Assembly (NCBI GenBank): GCA_973895155.1 | Contig: OZ316899.1 | Coordinates: 2,790,001-2,854,000, forward strand | Source of the DNA: Marsupella aquatica | Taxonomy: Eukaryota > Marchantiophyta | Reading direction: 5' to 3' | Length of the DNA stretch: 64,000 nucleotides | Part shown: in pieces, positions 11,402 through 21,864 of the stretch | How positions within the stretch are numbered: the first letter of the stretch is position 1 | Layout: each line of letters begins with the position of its first letter | The notes under the pieces: model-generated | What the model was told of the DNA's origin: nothing | The model's input: only the letters and a program-made list of their open reading frames with translations | Database searches by the model: none | Made by a program: the position numbers and the translations under genes

Positions 11402-12434
11402 GGGTGTAACATGACCCGGGGAGAAAAAAAAGGAATGTTGCACCCACCTCTAGCCTACTCTAAATATGAAATGTGTATTCTGAGGTTTGTGGTTTGGGGG
11501 GAATGTAACCTCATTAAAACCCCCCCTCCTTTCTTGCTGGGGGGAAAGAGTGTTACCATTCCATCCCTGAAAACCTTATAATCATGGTTAAGTTATGAGT
11601 AATCGAGTTATTAGAGTTAAAGTGGTGTAAGGATGTCATATGCTATGTAACGTTATTGGAATAGTAAAGACCTAAATGTCTTGTGTGTGTTTCGAAAGTG
11701 AGAAAATTTGCGTGGCGATTTTTGGTGATTGCAATAGCGAGCGTTTGGTGTTGTCTGCTAGAGTGTGAGGGTCGTCTCGAAGGAATGCACGTCACGGAAG
11801 TTTCTCGTTTGTAGTTTCGGCATTCTGTTGCTTCGAAGATCTTAAATGTGCTTTGGTTGGATGAAGGGCGGACTTGTGTCTAAGATGATAGATGTGCGGT
11901 GCTCGGTTTCTTCACGTGAGATGGTTGACGCGCGTTGTGGTCCTGGTCGTCTGTGAGATGTTGAGGGGCAATGGACTCAGCTTTCTTCCTGAAGAAGTGA
12001 TGTTGGGCCTAGGCATGTTTGTCACAAGGTCGGTGATTTTCGGTGGGAGGTGTCTGCAGCTGCATTGTTGGTGGTCATTCTTGCTGAGGTCGGGTGATTC
12101 TTCTCTGTTCAATTCGCTTTTGTGCGATTGGAGTGTCGGGGAGCGGATGTGGCCAGTAGGATTTGTTCCCGACTGCTTTACAGGCGAGGTTTTGTATTGC
12201 TCCCCTGAGTCATTCACTTTTGTGGCTCTCTTATAGTCATTCTTTCCGTCATGTTGGCGCAGCTGCCGTTTCTTGTAAATTTCTGTTGTGATCTTTGTTC
12301 GAGATCTGTTCGAGTTGAGCTGGTCCAAGCTTTGCGGTATAGCCTACGGGTCGGGTCTCCCCCTGAGCAAAATGAGCGCGGCCACTGTAAGTATAATTGT
12401 GTTTAATTTTGTAGTTCAGTTAAGGTCCGTAGAC
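11402..12434 (-). other. RLC-E 3' non-coding region
   Basis: About 1 kb between the end of the RNase H frame and the PPT. It is unusually long for a copia 3' UTR. A 138-codon open frame (12328-11912, minus) has no recognisable motif and may be chance. A second purine tract, CTCAGGGGGAGA on the minus strand near 12358-12369, lies just after the pol stop, where a PPT would normally be expected. Confidence 0.5.
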
Positions 12435-13783
12435 CTACTGAATGGCATGCTGCTTATGTAATTCAGGGGGTAGGGATTTGGTAAACATATCGGCAATGTT
12501 CTGTGAGCTTTGTATCCATTTGACTTGATTACTAGTGCCTTGTTGTTCATGCATAAAGAAGAACTTAGGAGCGATGTGCTTGGTGCAATCTCCCTTGATA
12601 AAGCCTGGTTGAATTTGTTCAATGCAGGCTCGGTTATCTTCATGGATTTCTGTCGGTGTTGACAGTGTAGGTATGCCGGTATTCTCATGAATGTGATTAA
12701 TAACGTTGCGTAGCCAGATACACTCCCTGCTTGATTCATAGAGAGCTATGATCTCTAAGTGGTTTGACGATGTCGTGGTTAGTGTCTGCTTGCAGCTTCG
12801 CCATGAAATGGCTGTCTCGCCCATCAGGAAAACGTACCCTGTCTGGGACTTGGCGTCCTCAGGGTCTGAAAGGTAACCTGCATCAGCATACCCAAAGAGC
12901 AAGTAATTAGCATTTGATGGGTAGAATAGTCCCAGATCCATGGTACCTGCTAGGTAGTGGAAAATGCGCTTTATGCCATTCCAATGCCTAATAGTCGGCT
13001 TGGCACTGTGGCGTGCCAATAAATTTACTGCAAAGGCTATGTCGGGCCTTGTCTGGTTTGAAAGGAACATCAAGACACCTATAGCAGATAGGTATGGCTT
13101 TTCTGGGCCAAGTAGTGGCTCTGTCTCGCTCCTCTTCCGGAAGAGATCCTTTTCTTTGTCAAGTGAGCGAATGTCCATGGGAGATCTGACTGCAGTGGCT
13201 TTGTCCATGTTAAATTTCCTTAGTATCTTTTTGAGGTATGTGGACTGATGCAGTAGAATGCCATTGTGCAGGTGCTCAAATTGCAGGCCTAGGCAGAAAG
13301 AAGTCTGGCCAAGGTTGCGCATCTCGAAGGCCTTTTTCAGTAGTGTAATAGTTTCAGTCAGAATCTTTTTAGTTCCGAACAGGTTCAGATCGTCCACATA
13401 GATGGCTACTATAATGAATTCTTTGTTCTCCCGCTTCAGAAATAAGCAGGGTGCTATATCAGCATTCTGAAATCCCATAGCTTGCATCTCGGCCTTAAAT
13501 CGTTTGTACCATGTCAGGCCACTTTGCTTAAGGCCATACAGTGATCTTAACACCTGTACTGCAAATCTAGTTCTCCGGGTGGTGTCCCTCTGATTCGGTG
13601 TAGGAGCTTTAAGGGCTATCTTGGCTGCAGTCTTGTGGAGTATTGATGAATTTGTATGTTTGAATGTTTCTGGCTGATTTCGAGTTGTTGCTGTATGGAA
13701 TTGTTTCCCTTTGTTGTGGTATGCGACTCGTTTCACCAATTCTGGGGGGGCGTCCATGTATATAACTTTGTCTAAATGGCCGT
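12435..13783 (-). pseudogene. RLC-E reverse transcriptase C-terminal part and RNase H
   Basis: C-terminal half of copia pol. RT motifs are YGLKQSGLTWYKRF and the catalytic YVDD (IYVDDLNLFG). RNase H follows with YADAGYLSDPEDAKSQTGYV and the SSNHLEIIALYESSRECIWL segment. The frame is open from 13783 to the stop at 12435. Its upstream half lies at 43092 onward: the codons on each side of RLG-B join exactly (…LYG / HLDKVIYMD…) across the duplicated GCCGT. The product would copy element RNA into cDNA. It is classed as a pseudogene because the insertion splits it and the upstream part has stops. Confidence 0.88.
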
Positions 13784-13898
13784 TGTGATGCCTAGACAGG
13801 AATCACTCGGCCAGTTAAGTGGGTAAAGCAGGAAGGCACCCTAGGAACACCTTAGTATAGGGACAAAACAAGGAAAATATAAACAATTAGGGGCAACC

Positions 13899-16800
13899 AT
13901 GGAACCCGGGCCGAGGCCGGAGGTAAGGACGCTGAGGGTGAAAACTCGATTAGGGTTAGGGCGCGTTAAGCGTCGGCGGCTAGGAAGGATCAACGGGAAG
14001 AAGGACCGGCAGAGGAGAGGGGTAAGGAGTGCTTGCAGGAGATGGTGGCTCATTTGCGAGCACGAACTAGGCAGACGACTACGGGAGGCCAACTACTGTC
14101 AGCTGCTTAGGCAAGCACTCGGGGAGAGAGTAGATACCGACGATCGACCTAAGGAGGGTATGAGCAACGTCAATCAAGCGGCACATTTCTGGGGATGCCT
14201 GTTCGAACGGGCAACTGAGTACATCAAGACTTACGAGGACGAGGAATCAGAAAGGGCAGCTCGAGAACGGCAGGAGCTCGCTCGATTGTGGGAGCTGCAG
14301 AAGACAGCTTTCTTAGGAGGCGAACTCATCAAGGACGAGTTCCTGTGGACGCCTACTTCCAATCAACTCGACGATCTTCTGTTTTGCAAAGACAGCGTCG
14401 TCGGCATCCGAGAGGCCATCAAGAACTGCAACGACATACACTGGGAATTAAAGGGTAGCACGGAAAGGTGGACCTAGGCAACGGTGCTAGGAGAAACCTC
14501 CACGGCAGCAGAGATGAAGAGGAAGGGAGCCGTCAACGATGAAGCCACCCCGGCAAAAAGAACGAGGTCGGCGGCACCAAAGAAGCCAGCCGAGCAGCAG
14601 AGCAGGAGGCAGGGAGAAGCCGAAGAGGAGGAGGTCGATCCCATCAAGGCCATTCCAACCAGGGATGACACCTGGAAGGGCTGGGCGGCAACCCTACCGG
14701 TGGAGGTGCAACTACATTTTGCACGGGAGGAGGATGCATGCTTTACAGCCATGCAGACCAAGAAGTACCAAGGCTTCATGGCCGGATCCGGCTTAGAGGC
14801 CTTTGTAAGATTACCATGGCTGAAGCCGGAGGTACCGGAGTCAGACCTATTAGAATTTGTGGGGTCATGGGAACCCGAGACCAATTGCACGAGGATATAT
14901 GGGAAGGATTTCTATCTTACTCCCAAGGTAATTGCCGAAGTGTTTGGCTTGCCGATAGGCAATAAGACCAAAGTTGATACCAGGAAGACCTTGCCTGACA
15001 AGGAGTTCCGGTCGTTCCCCGGGCCATCAACGAAGAATGGCTTCTTCCGGAACACCTGCACCAACCCGCACATAGGAGAGATGATCAACTTCTTGCGGGT
15101 GACCATGCATTGTAACTTGCCGAGGGCAGAGATCGGCAAAGCACAGGTCTATCTGGCAGAAAGGCCAGACCCAAGCCGGGACTACAACGGGTACCTCCTC
15201 AACCAATTGAAGAAGATCTTAAAGGAGGAGCAGCAGGTAATCGGCATGGGGAGCGTATCGCGGCTTGGCTATCACATGCCGCTGTTGTGCCGGTATGCCA
15301 GAGGTCAGACTTTTGCCCCAGTACTTCCCCTGCAGGTAAGGGCACCCGAGGAAGCTCCAACGCCGAGGCCGTTGGCTGAGAAGCCTCAACCACCTGTTAG
15401 CCCTACGATCGAGCAGGTGTTTAGGCCCAGGAAGGAGGACTTGCCGATGCAGCAACCAGGCATGCAGAGTCTGCTGAAACTACTGGAGAAAGAAAAGAAA
15501 TTGGCATCGGCAACAACAACGGCAACGGCAACAATGCAGGACACTACTACAGAGGTAGGCCTACACCGGCTCACAAGAGAAAACCCCTTTGCTGGAGACA
15601 AGGAGAGAATCAGGCCGGAATCCAAGCCAGGTGTTCAAATGTATGTGGGAATCTCAAGCTCCGAATCTGAGGCAGAATTGCCTGAAGCTCCTACCGACGA
15701 AGAGGAGAGGGAGAAGCCGGACGTCCAAGAAGTAGAGGAGGCAGTGGAGGACTGCAGCCATGATAATTCCGGCTATGGGTCGGACCATCACGTTCCAGGA
15801 GTAAGGACCTGTGGCCGGTTTGTCCCCACACTTCCAAGGGTAGTGCGAGGGGACCCCAACCAGCAGAGTAGCCCTGAGTCTCCCCCACCAGATGTTGCTC
15901 CCCCGAGCTTTGACGGCATAAAACAGACGGTGCAGGAATTTCAGGAGCGAATCAGGCAGGAAGAGGAGGCAGCCCTGGCTAGGGAAAAGGATTTACCAGG
16001 AGGAGATTGGCCGGAGGACATCAGGCGGCTAGCCGAAAAAGGAAGCAAACCTCTAGCCACGATTGAAGAGATCCGCAGGACGGCTTGGGAGCAGAGGCCG
16101 CGATGGGCGATGCCGATCACTTCTACTTACTCCACCTACGCTAAGAATAGAGCCATGGAGTATGGTGAGATGTGTGGGGAACTTGCGCTCGGCATCTTTG
16201 GAGAGGAGTTGGAGGTAGGACCCTTTTTCCATAGGGAGCAGTTGGAGAAGCACCAATTAGAAGAAGCGGTGGCTTTAGAGAGAAGCAAGAAGGACGAGGT
16301 CATTCGGCGGCTTAGGAGGATGGAAGCCGAGATTGAAGATCTAAGGGCGGCCAAGAAAGCCCAAGATGAACTGCGGATTAAACGGCATGAGCTGAACATC
16401 ATGCAGGGGCAGTTGGACACCGCGCAGGCTGATAATCAGAATATCAAGGAAAAACTGACTCAGACGCAGGGAGAGTTGGCCGACACGATCAAAGAGAGGG
16501 AGAAGTGGAAGCAAGAGCTGAAGAATACAGAGGAGGCCCACATAACAGCCAACAGCCGGGCCATGGCAGAGACCCAAAGAAAGGAATGGGCGTTGAAGGG
16601 GGAGCTCAAGAAAATCCGCGGAGCCCTTGAGCAGAAGGAGGCCGAGTTAGGGAAATCCTATCAAGGGATTATGGCGCTGCAGCAGGAGCTTGCGTCCCTG
16701 ACGGCCAGCTTCAAGGCCGACCTAAGGGAGAAGGACGAGATGCTCGAACAGACTTACGCCAAGATGAACCAGATGGAGTCTGTCATCATTGCAGAGCTCG

Positions 16801-17534
16801 ACAAGGAGCTAAGAGCAACCCGGGAGGAGAGGACTACCTTGAAACAAGAACGGGAGGAAGCCCAGAAGGAACTAGAGGAGGCACGCAAGGACCTGGATGA
16901 GACCCAGGAGGAGTTGGAGGAAATCACGAGGAAGATGGAGAACCTCCAGCGGCGGGCCGACAACCAAACGGAGCGGCTGAAGAAACAAGCCGCAGTATTT
17001 AAGTGCTTGTCTTCATCAGGCCCAACTCCAATTGGGGCAACCAAGTTACCAGGAGTAGTACTGGCCGAAGAAAAAGCCGCGCCACCTGCACCAGTGCCGG
17101 AAGTAAGTGGGAAGGGGAAGGGACCAGCTGCCGAACCAGAAAAGAAGAAAAAGCGGAAACCTTCATGGTTAAGGAGTAATCCGACTCCACAAGCCGTGGT
17201 GACCAAGGAGGTAGAACCAGCACCATCCTCCGGCATGAATACGGCAATAGATCCCGCTATCATCACAGGTGGGGGTGGTGCGGCCCAAGCCGAACTACTC
17301 AGTAATGAGGCCGGTATTCCAGATCCGCCTCTTGAGCAGGCCGGGGAGACCGTAGCCGAGGCTGAGGCCGTAATCGATTCCCGAGCCGATGCCGACGCCG
17401 ATGGTGGACCCAGTCAGGCCGATGGAGAGTTGACTCAGTCAAGGGCAGGTAATCTGTCAGAAAATGAACCTACGGCAGTGGCTGAGGAGGAAGCGTTGGG
17501 GGCGTCCATTAAGGATCCACCACCGGTGTCGTGA
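13899..17534 (+). pseudogene. RLG-B LTR-encoded FGLP/coiled-coil protein, 5' LTR copy
   Basis: A 1,212-codon sense frame wholly inside the 5' LTR, starting ATG in CAACCATGG (a favourable start context) 115 nt from the LTR start. Order: basic N-terminus (residues 1-50); helical region with HFWGCLFERATEY; NLS-like KRTRSAAPKKP (about 220); conserved domain (about 285-465) with FYLTPKVIAEVFGLPIG, a CTNPHIGEMINFLRVTMH block and HMPLLCRYAR; a disordered Pro/Glu linker; a long Glu/Lys/Arg coiled coil (about 730-1050); an acidic tail. One TAG at 14475 (CAG in the 3' LTR copy) splits it into 192 and 1016 residues. It is not a Gag or Pol domain. The domain only distantly resembles plant mobile/putative transposon domains, and its function is unknown. 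Confidence 0.85.
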
Positions 17535-17663
17535 CGGTGCAAGGGCGCCGTTCCTTTTAGGGAGGGCGGACGTGGAGGGAGGAGGCGTGAGTGGGCAGGG
17601 CGGGCGCTGATCTCCAAGTTTAAGATTAGGATCAGGACCAGGAGCGGCCCTGACACTTAGCTT

Positions 17664-17707
17664 AGTGGGATTGCGGTCCCACTGGTAGGAGCAACACTTG
17701 TGCTCCT
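17664..17707 (+). other. Two adjacent hairpins after the LTR ORF
   Basis: AGTGGGA/TCCCACT with a 6-nt loop, then AGGAGCA/TGCTCCT with a 7-nt loop, 130 nt after the ORF stop. The 3' LTR has the same sequence, and the solo LTR at 1607-6289 has a similar one near 2352-2400. It could be an RNA structure at the end of the accessory transcript. This is inference. Confidence 0.45.
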
Positions 17708-18026
17708 GCCTTGCTGTACATAGGTAGATTCGGGCAAGTAGATTACTGTTAAGTAGATTAGGCTTACGATGCAAAGAATGGCGGATCCACTACCAGGATA
17801 AGTACCTGGGCAGCGGGGAGCTCAAGGCCTCTTCTTTAGCAAGTTTTTAGTTTGCACCAGCCGGGCTGGGATCAAGTAGTACGAGAAGCTCTCGGTTAGT
17901 CATACAGTGACCCTTGTGTATATTCATGTTTCCTCATGCCTAAGAGCTGAATAGAGTTGGCCTCACGGCTTAGTTCGCAGAGCTTGTGTATGAGATGTAC
18001 TGTTTGTATGGCAAGTGCATGGTATG

Positions 18027-21000
18027 TGTCGCACCCCTACCCTGGGCCTTAAATCCGGGTTAGTGTCGTGGTGCGACCTCGACCACCAGTAGGGGTGAGG
18101 GTTCGGGCAAGGAGGTGTGTAGTGACCTTCAATAGCCCTAAGTCGGGCTAAGCCGCTATACTTACTGGTATAACACTCGCATAATTCGTACTTGTCATAG
18201 GTATATTTATTTTCCACCGCTGGAATTTTCCCTCAGTTAGTGACGCGGACTAACTCCCGACTTGGGGCTTTTCAAGCCATCAACGTGACAGGACCTTGTG
18301 ACATGCAATGAGCGGCAATCCCTACCATTAGTCCGCACCCGGTACGTCCCTTAAAATGGCGCCTTTGGCCGGACAAAGCATACACACAACACCAGTTACT
18401 CTCAGAAACATTAAGGGGAAAAGACTACATTTACTCAGCGAAGCATCAGTTTACATGGTTGACTCGACTTCAAAGGGGGTCAGCAGGCCCAACGGCAGTC
18501 GATGCCCAGTCTCTACGAGGCCCTGCCTTGCACTTGCCCAGCAAGCTCAACTCTGGCTCTCACTCTTTGGTACGCTCTGACCCTACTCAGGCCGGGACTC
18601 CCCGTGCCTCGCCTTTCTTCTGCTGAGATAACTAAGCCTTCTCCCCCTTCCCATCGCGGAAGGGGAAGCCTAAATACTACCATAGCGGAAGAGAACCGGA
18701 GGATACTACCTTCCGGGGTACTACCTATTGACTAACTAACTGCTGACTACCGGTCGCGCTACACTGACCGGTTGACCGTCGACTACGAGTGTGCCAACCG
18801 GAATGGCAGCGGCCAAGCCTACTGACAAACTCAAGTCCGTTGATGGACTCAATCCTACGTTGGCTGATCCTAACTGACCGGCCCTAATTCTTCCTACTGC
18901 CGCTAATCGGTGCCTAATGACAGTCATTCTGTCGTTACGCCTAACTAAAAGATGCCGCTGACTTAACCGCTTCGCGCGGCGCCTGCTTCTACCCTTCGCT
19001 AACTACCCCTTACGTGTGTGTAGTGGTTGGACCAGGGCTGGTCCCCTTGTCGAGGCGAGACCTCGAGCCGCCTTGATCAGAGGTGGGCCCAGGTTTTCCC
19101 CGCTGGAGGACGAGCAGGGTGACGCGGTCCTGCAAAGCCTTGTTGTCCCGTAATGCTTCCTCCGCCTCGTTTGCAGCTTCGTCGGCTTCAGTCTGGAGCC
19201 GCGCCACCTCCAAGTTGAGCTGGTCGATGGCGTCGCGATGGACCTGGTCCTACGCTAGCAATTTATCTCGTTCGGCGGAGAGACTAGCCACCTGCTGTGC
19301 TGCCTGCAGGAATTGTTTGTTGAGGTCGGTCAGGCTGGTAACCCGAGCCGAAGATTCTGAGCGTAATTGAAGCACGGTGTCGTCCAGCTTCTTGAGTTCG
19401 GCCTGCGCTCCGCTTAACTCCTGGGTTAGTCCGTCCCTCTGTTCGACAGTGCGGACTAAATCCTCGCGGCGGGTCGTTGCCTCCTCCTCGAGGTGTTCTA
19501 CCAGCATCTAGAGACGCCCGATCTCATTCCCCTTCGCCATGAGTTCTTCTTCCAAGCGGCTGACGATCCGTGGTTGGTGCTCTAACATGAAGAAGGCTGG
19601 CTGAAAGTACGCCGAGACTTGTTGTCCGATGTATGTCGCCAACTCCCCAGACATAGTCTGGCTAAACTTCTGGACCAGGTCGTAGGCCATGGTCCCCGGG
19701 GCTACTTGGTAGTCCTCCATCCTCTCGGGTACCGGTGGTTCCTCGGCAGGGGCAACGAGCTCCTCCGTAGTCAGCGCTGGGGAGGGGAAGGTTTCTTCAG
19801 GTGGTGGAGGGATTGGGGGTGGTTGTACTGCAGGTAGCGGAGGCTCAACGGAAGGAGGCGGTGGAATTTCCACAGGGGGCGGTTGCGGAGTATTAGTCGG
19901 GGCTTCCGGCTTGGGGTTTGTCCGAGGGACAGTAGTCCGCGTAGTCGGGGTTGCCTCCTTTGGGGCGGGGGTGACATTACCCGGGGCTGAGGTGGCCGTA
20001 TTCTTTCCTCTGGCCTCCCGCCGTGCCTTGTACCAGGCGAGGATAATGGCGATATGACTCCCCAAGTAAGTCTTTCCTCCAATAGCCATACCACCCTGAG
20101 CCCGCTTCAGCTCCCCCGAGAATCTTCGGTAGAAGAATTGGGCCCAATTTCGTCGTTTGTACTGTTCCACCTGCACTATCGTGCAGTGGGAAATCTCGGA
20201 TCGTGGCTCAATCATGTGTAGGGTAGTCCGTATGAAGTTAAGCCGCTCCATACAGGTTAAGTTGGTGCACGCTCCTTGCTTGTATCCGTTGTCCGTCTTA
20301 CCCTCAGGTTTGAAGTGCCGCGGCGTATACTCCTTATCCCGAATTCGGATTTCCACCGGCACCGGCCCGGTTGGTAGGCCGAAAATTTGCGTTAACCGAT
20401 GCTCCGTGAGTGATAAGGTCTGCCCCGAAACCTTGGTGGTTGACGCATCAGTGTCGAAATTGGAGATGAACTCACAAATCTCCTTCGGCCCGGCGGCGCA
20501 CGGCCTCCATAGTAAGTGGGCGAACCGCTCCAACTGATGCTCCTTGAGATAGTCCGCATGTTCGAGTTTCTTGATCGCGATCCAGACTACCTCGGGGATG
20601 CGGATTACCTGTAATAAGTTGGACTTCGGGTTATCCGGGGGCCGTCGGGTCTGGTTGGTCGGGGGGTTTGCCGGGGCAGGTGCAGGCGCGGCGTCGGTCC
20701 GTGTTGATTCGGGGGCCGTCGTAGTCCTTGACCGCTTACGAGGACGCTGTTCGAGTTGCGGACTAGCTCGCTCGGAACCCAAAGAACACTCCGTGTTGAT
20801 TATTGGACGGACTTGGGATTGGTTCGGCGGTACTCCGGTGGTCATCGGTTGAGGCGCTGGGGTAGCCATATCCCAGTTGAAGGCGTTGGAGCTTTCCCCG
20901 AGGAACGTGAGATTATGCGCCGCTTCCTGTTGTTTGCTGATGTCTTCTTGGCGCTTTTCGGCTGTGATCTGCTGGTCTAGGTACCCCGGAATCTTGTCGA

Positions 21001-21864
21001 ACTCCGCTTGAGTAAGCCGCTGGTTGCCCTTCAGCTTAAAGAACTTAGCTGGAACCTCAAGAATCGCCTCTGCTACCGATCTAAGCCCTTCCTCGCTGAG
21101 ATATAGTTCGGTGATGTAGTCTCGTAGCTCGTTATAGCTAGAATCCCTGGTGATGGCTGTCCTTTCGCAATTAACCAGTGCTACCTTGGTTACCAACTTC
21201 GCGTACCTTCGTTCGTAAGCGGCTTTCTCGGGGCAAGAGTACCAGTAAGTCTCGGAGAACTTAGCACCTACCTCGCCAAACAAGGTCCAAAATCCCAAGG
21301 CTGTGAGGGTCATACTAACCTCGTAGTCCGGTTCGTTGCGTCCACGTTCCCACCTGGCTGGTCCTTTTTTGCGGAGGCCTCGCTCGTCCTGACTAAATCT
21401 CGCCACATTTCGCTCTTCTCCCTGGATAATTTCCTCGTAAAGGTCGACTGGATTCAATCAAAAAGGCGAGCGGATGGCAGCGTCCGTGAATTCCAAAAAG
21501 GTAAACGTGAGTGAATGGCCCGCAGTGCCATCGGCTCCTTTCTTATGGGGGTGCCTGGACAAGCCCGAGCGTGAGAAGGTCAGGCCGTTTGGTCATTGAT
21601 AACGAGCTGAAGTCGGCGTCTCGGTCCAAGCGTGATTCTTCTAACTGATTTTTACTCCGCTGCCGCCACCGTACCTCGGTCGTGCGTAATAATCCCTTTC
21701 CTGAACTCGTAATTATTTGGTTATCTTAACCTACTCCTAATCTAATCATAATGGCAACTTGACGGCTATACGTGCTATTCTACGCTATGGCTACGGTCCT
21801 AATGACCGTATAAGTCCTAATCTACGACCTGGGTTCGGTCAAGTGACACGTTACCCGTGTCACA
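18027..21864 (-). repeat. RLG-C 3' LTR
   Basis: 3,838-bp LTR. The pol frame enters it by 48 nt. The LTR ORF occupies 21457-19010, and 18027-19009 is non-coding and probably carries the promoter, R and U5. Confidence 0.93.
19010..21457 (-). pseudogene. RLG-C LTR-encoded FGLP/coiled-coil protein, 3' LTR copy
   Basis: Sense ORF in the 3' LTR, starting MNPVDLYEE at 21457, 407 nt from the LTR start. An N-terminal helical region (about 1-180) is followed by an NLS-like RPRKRSR, a conserved domain (about 285-475) with LTEHRLTQIFGLPTG, CTNLTCMERLNFIRTTLH and HIAIILAWYKAR, and a Pro-rich linker (about 480-580). A TAG at 19508 is immediately followed by ATG in the same frame and a coiled coil. That TAG is present in both LTRs. 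A second TAG at 19250 is unique to this copy (CAG in the 5' LTR). It is the same protein type as in RLG-B, at the same place. Confidence 0.83.

Larger units (their letters stand above)
13784..18026 (+). repeat. RLG-B 5' LTR, first part
   Basis: First 4,243 bp of the 5' LTR, near-identical to 38426-42666. Its last bases, GCATGGTATG, include the GTATG target of RLG-C, and the LTR resumes at 31782. The ORF occupies 13899-17534. The non-coding tail (17535-18026) holds two adjacent hairpins (17664-17683 and 17687-17707). Confidence 0.92.

Noticed and set aside
14474-17266. Many opposite-strand open frames over the LTR ORF (for example Ser/Leu-rich frames at 14890-14474, 16420-16136, 17266-16754).
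   Set aside because: They mirror the Glu/Lys/Arg-rich coiled-coil frame, repeat in each LTR copy, and show no motifs. The sense frame is the one shared with RLG-A and RLG-C.
17655-17720. A tRNA gene at the double hairpin.
   Set aside because: No acceptor stem, T-loop GTTCGA-type box or cloverleaf could be drawn. Only two simple hairpins are present.
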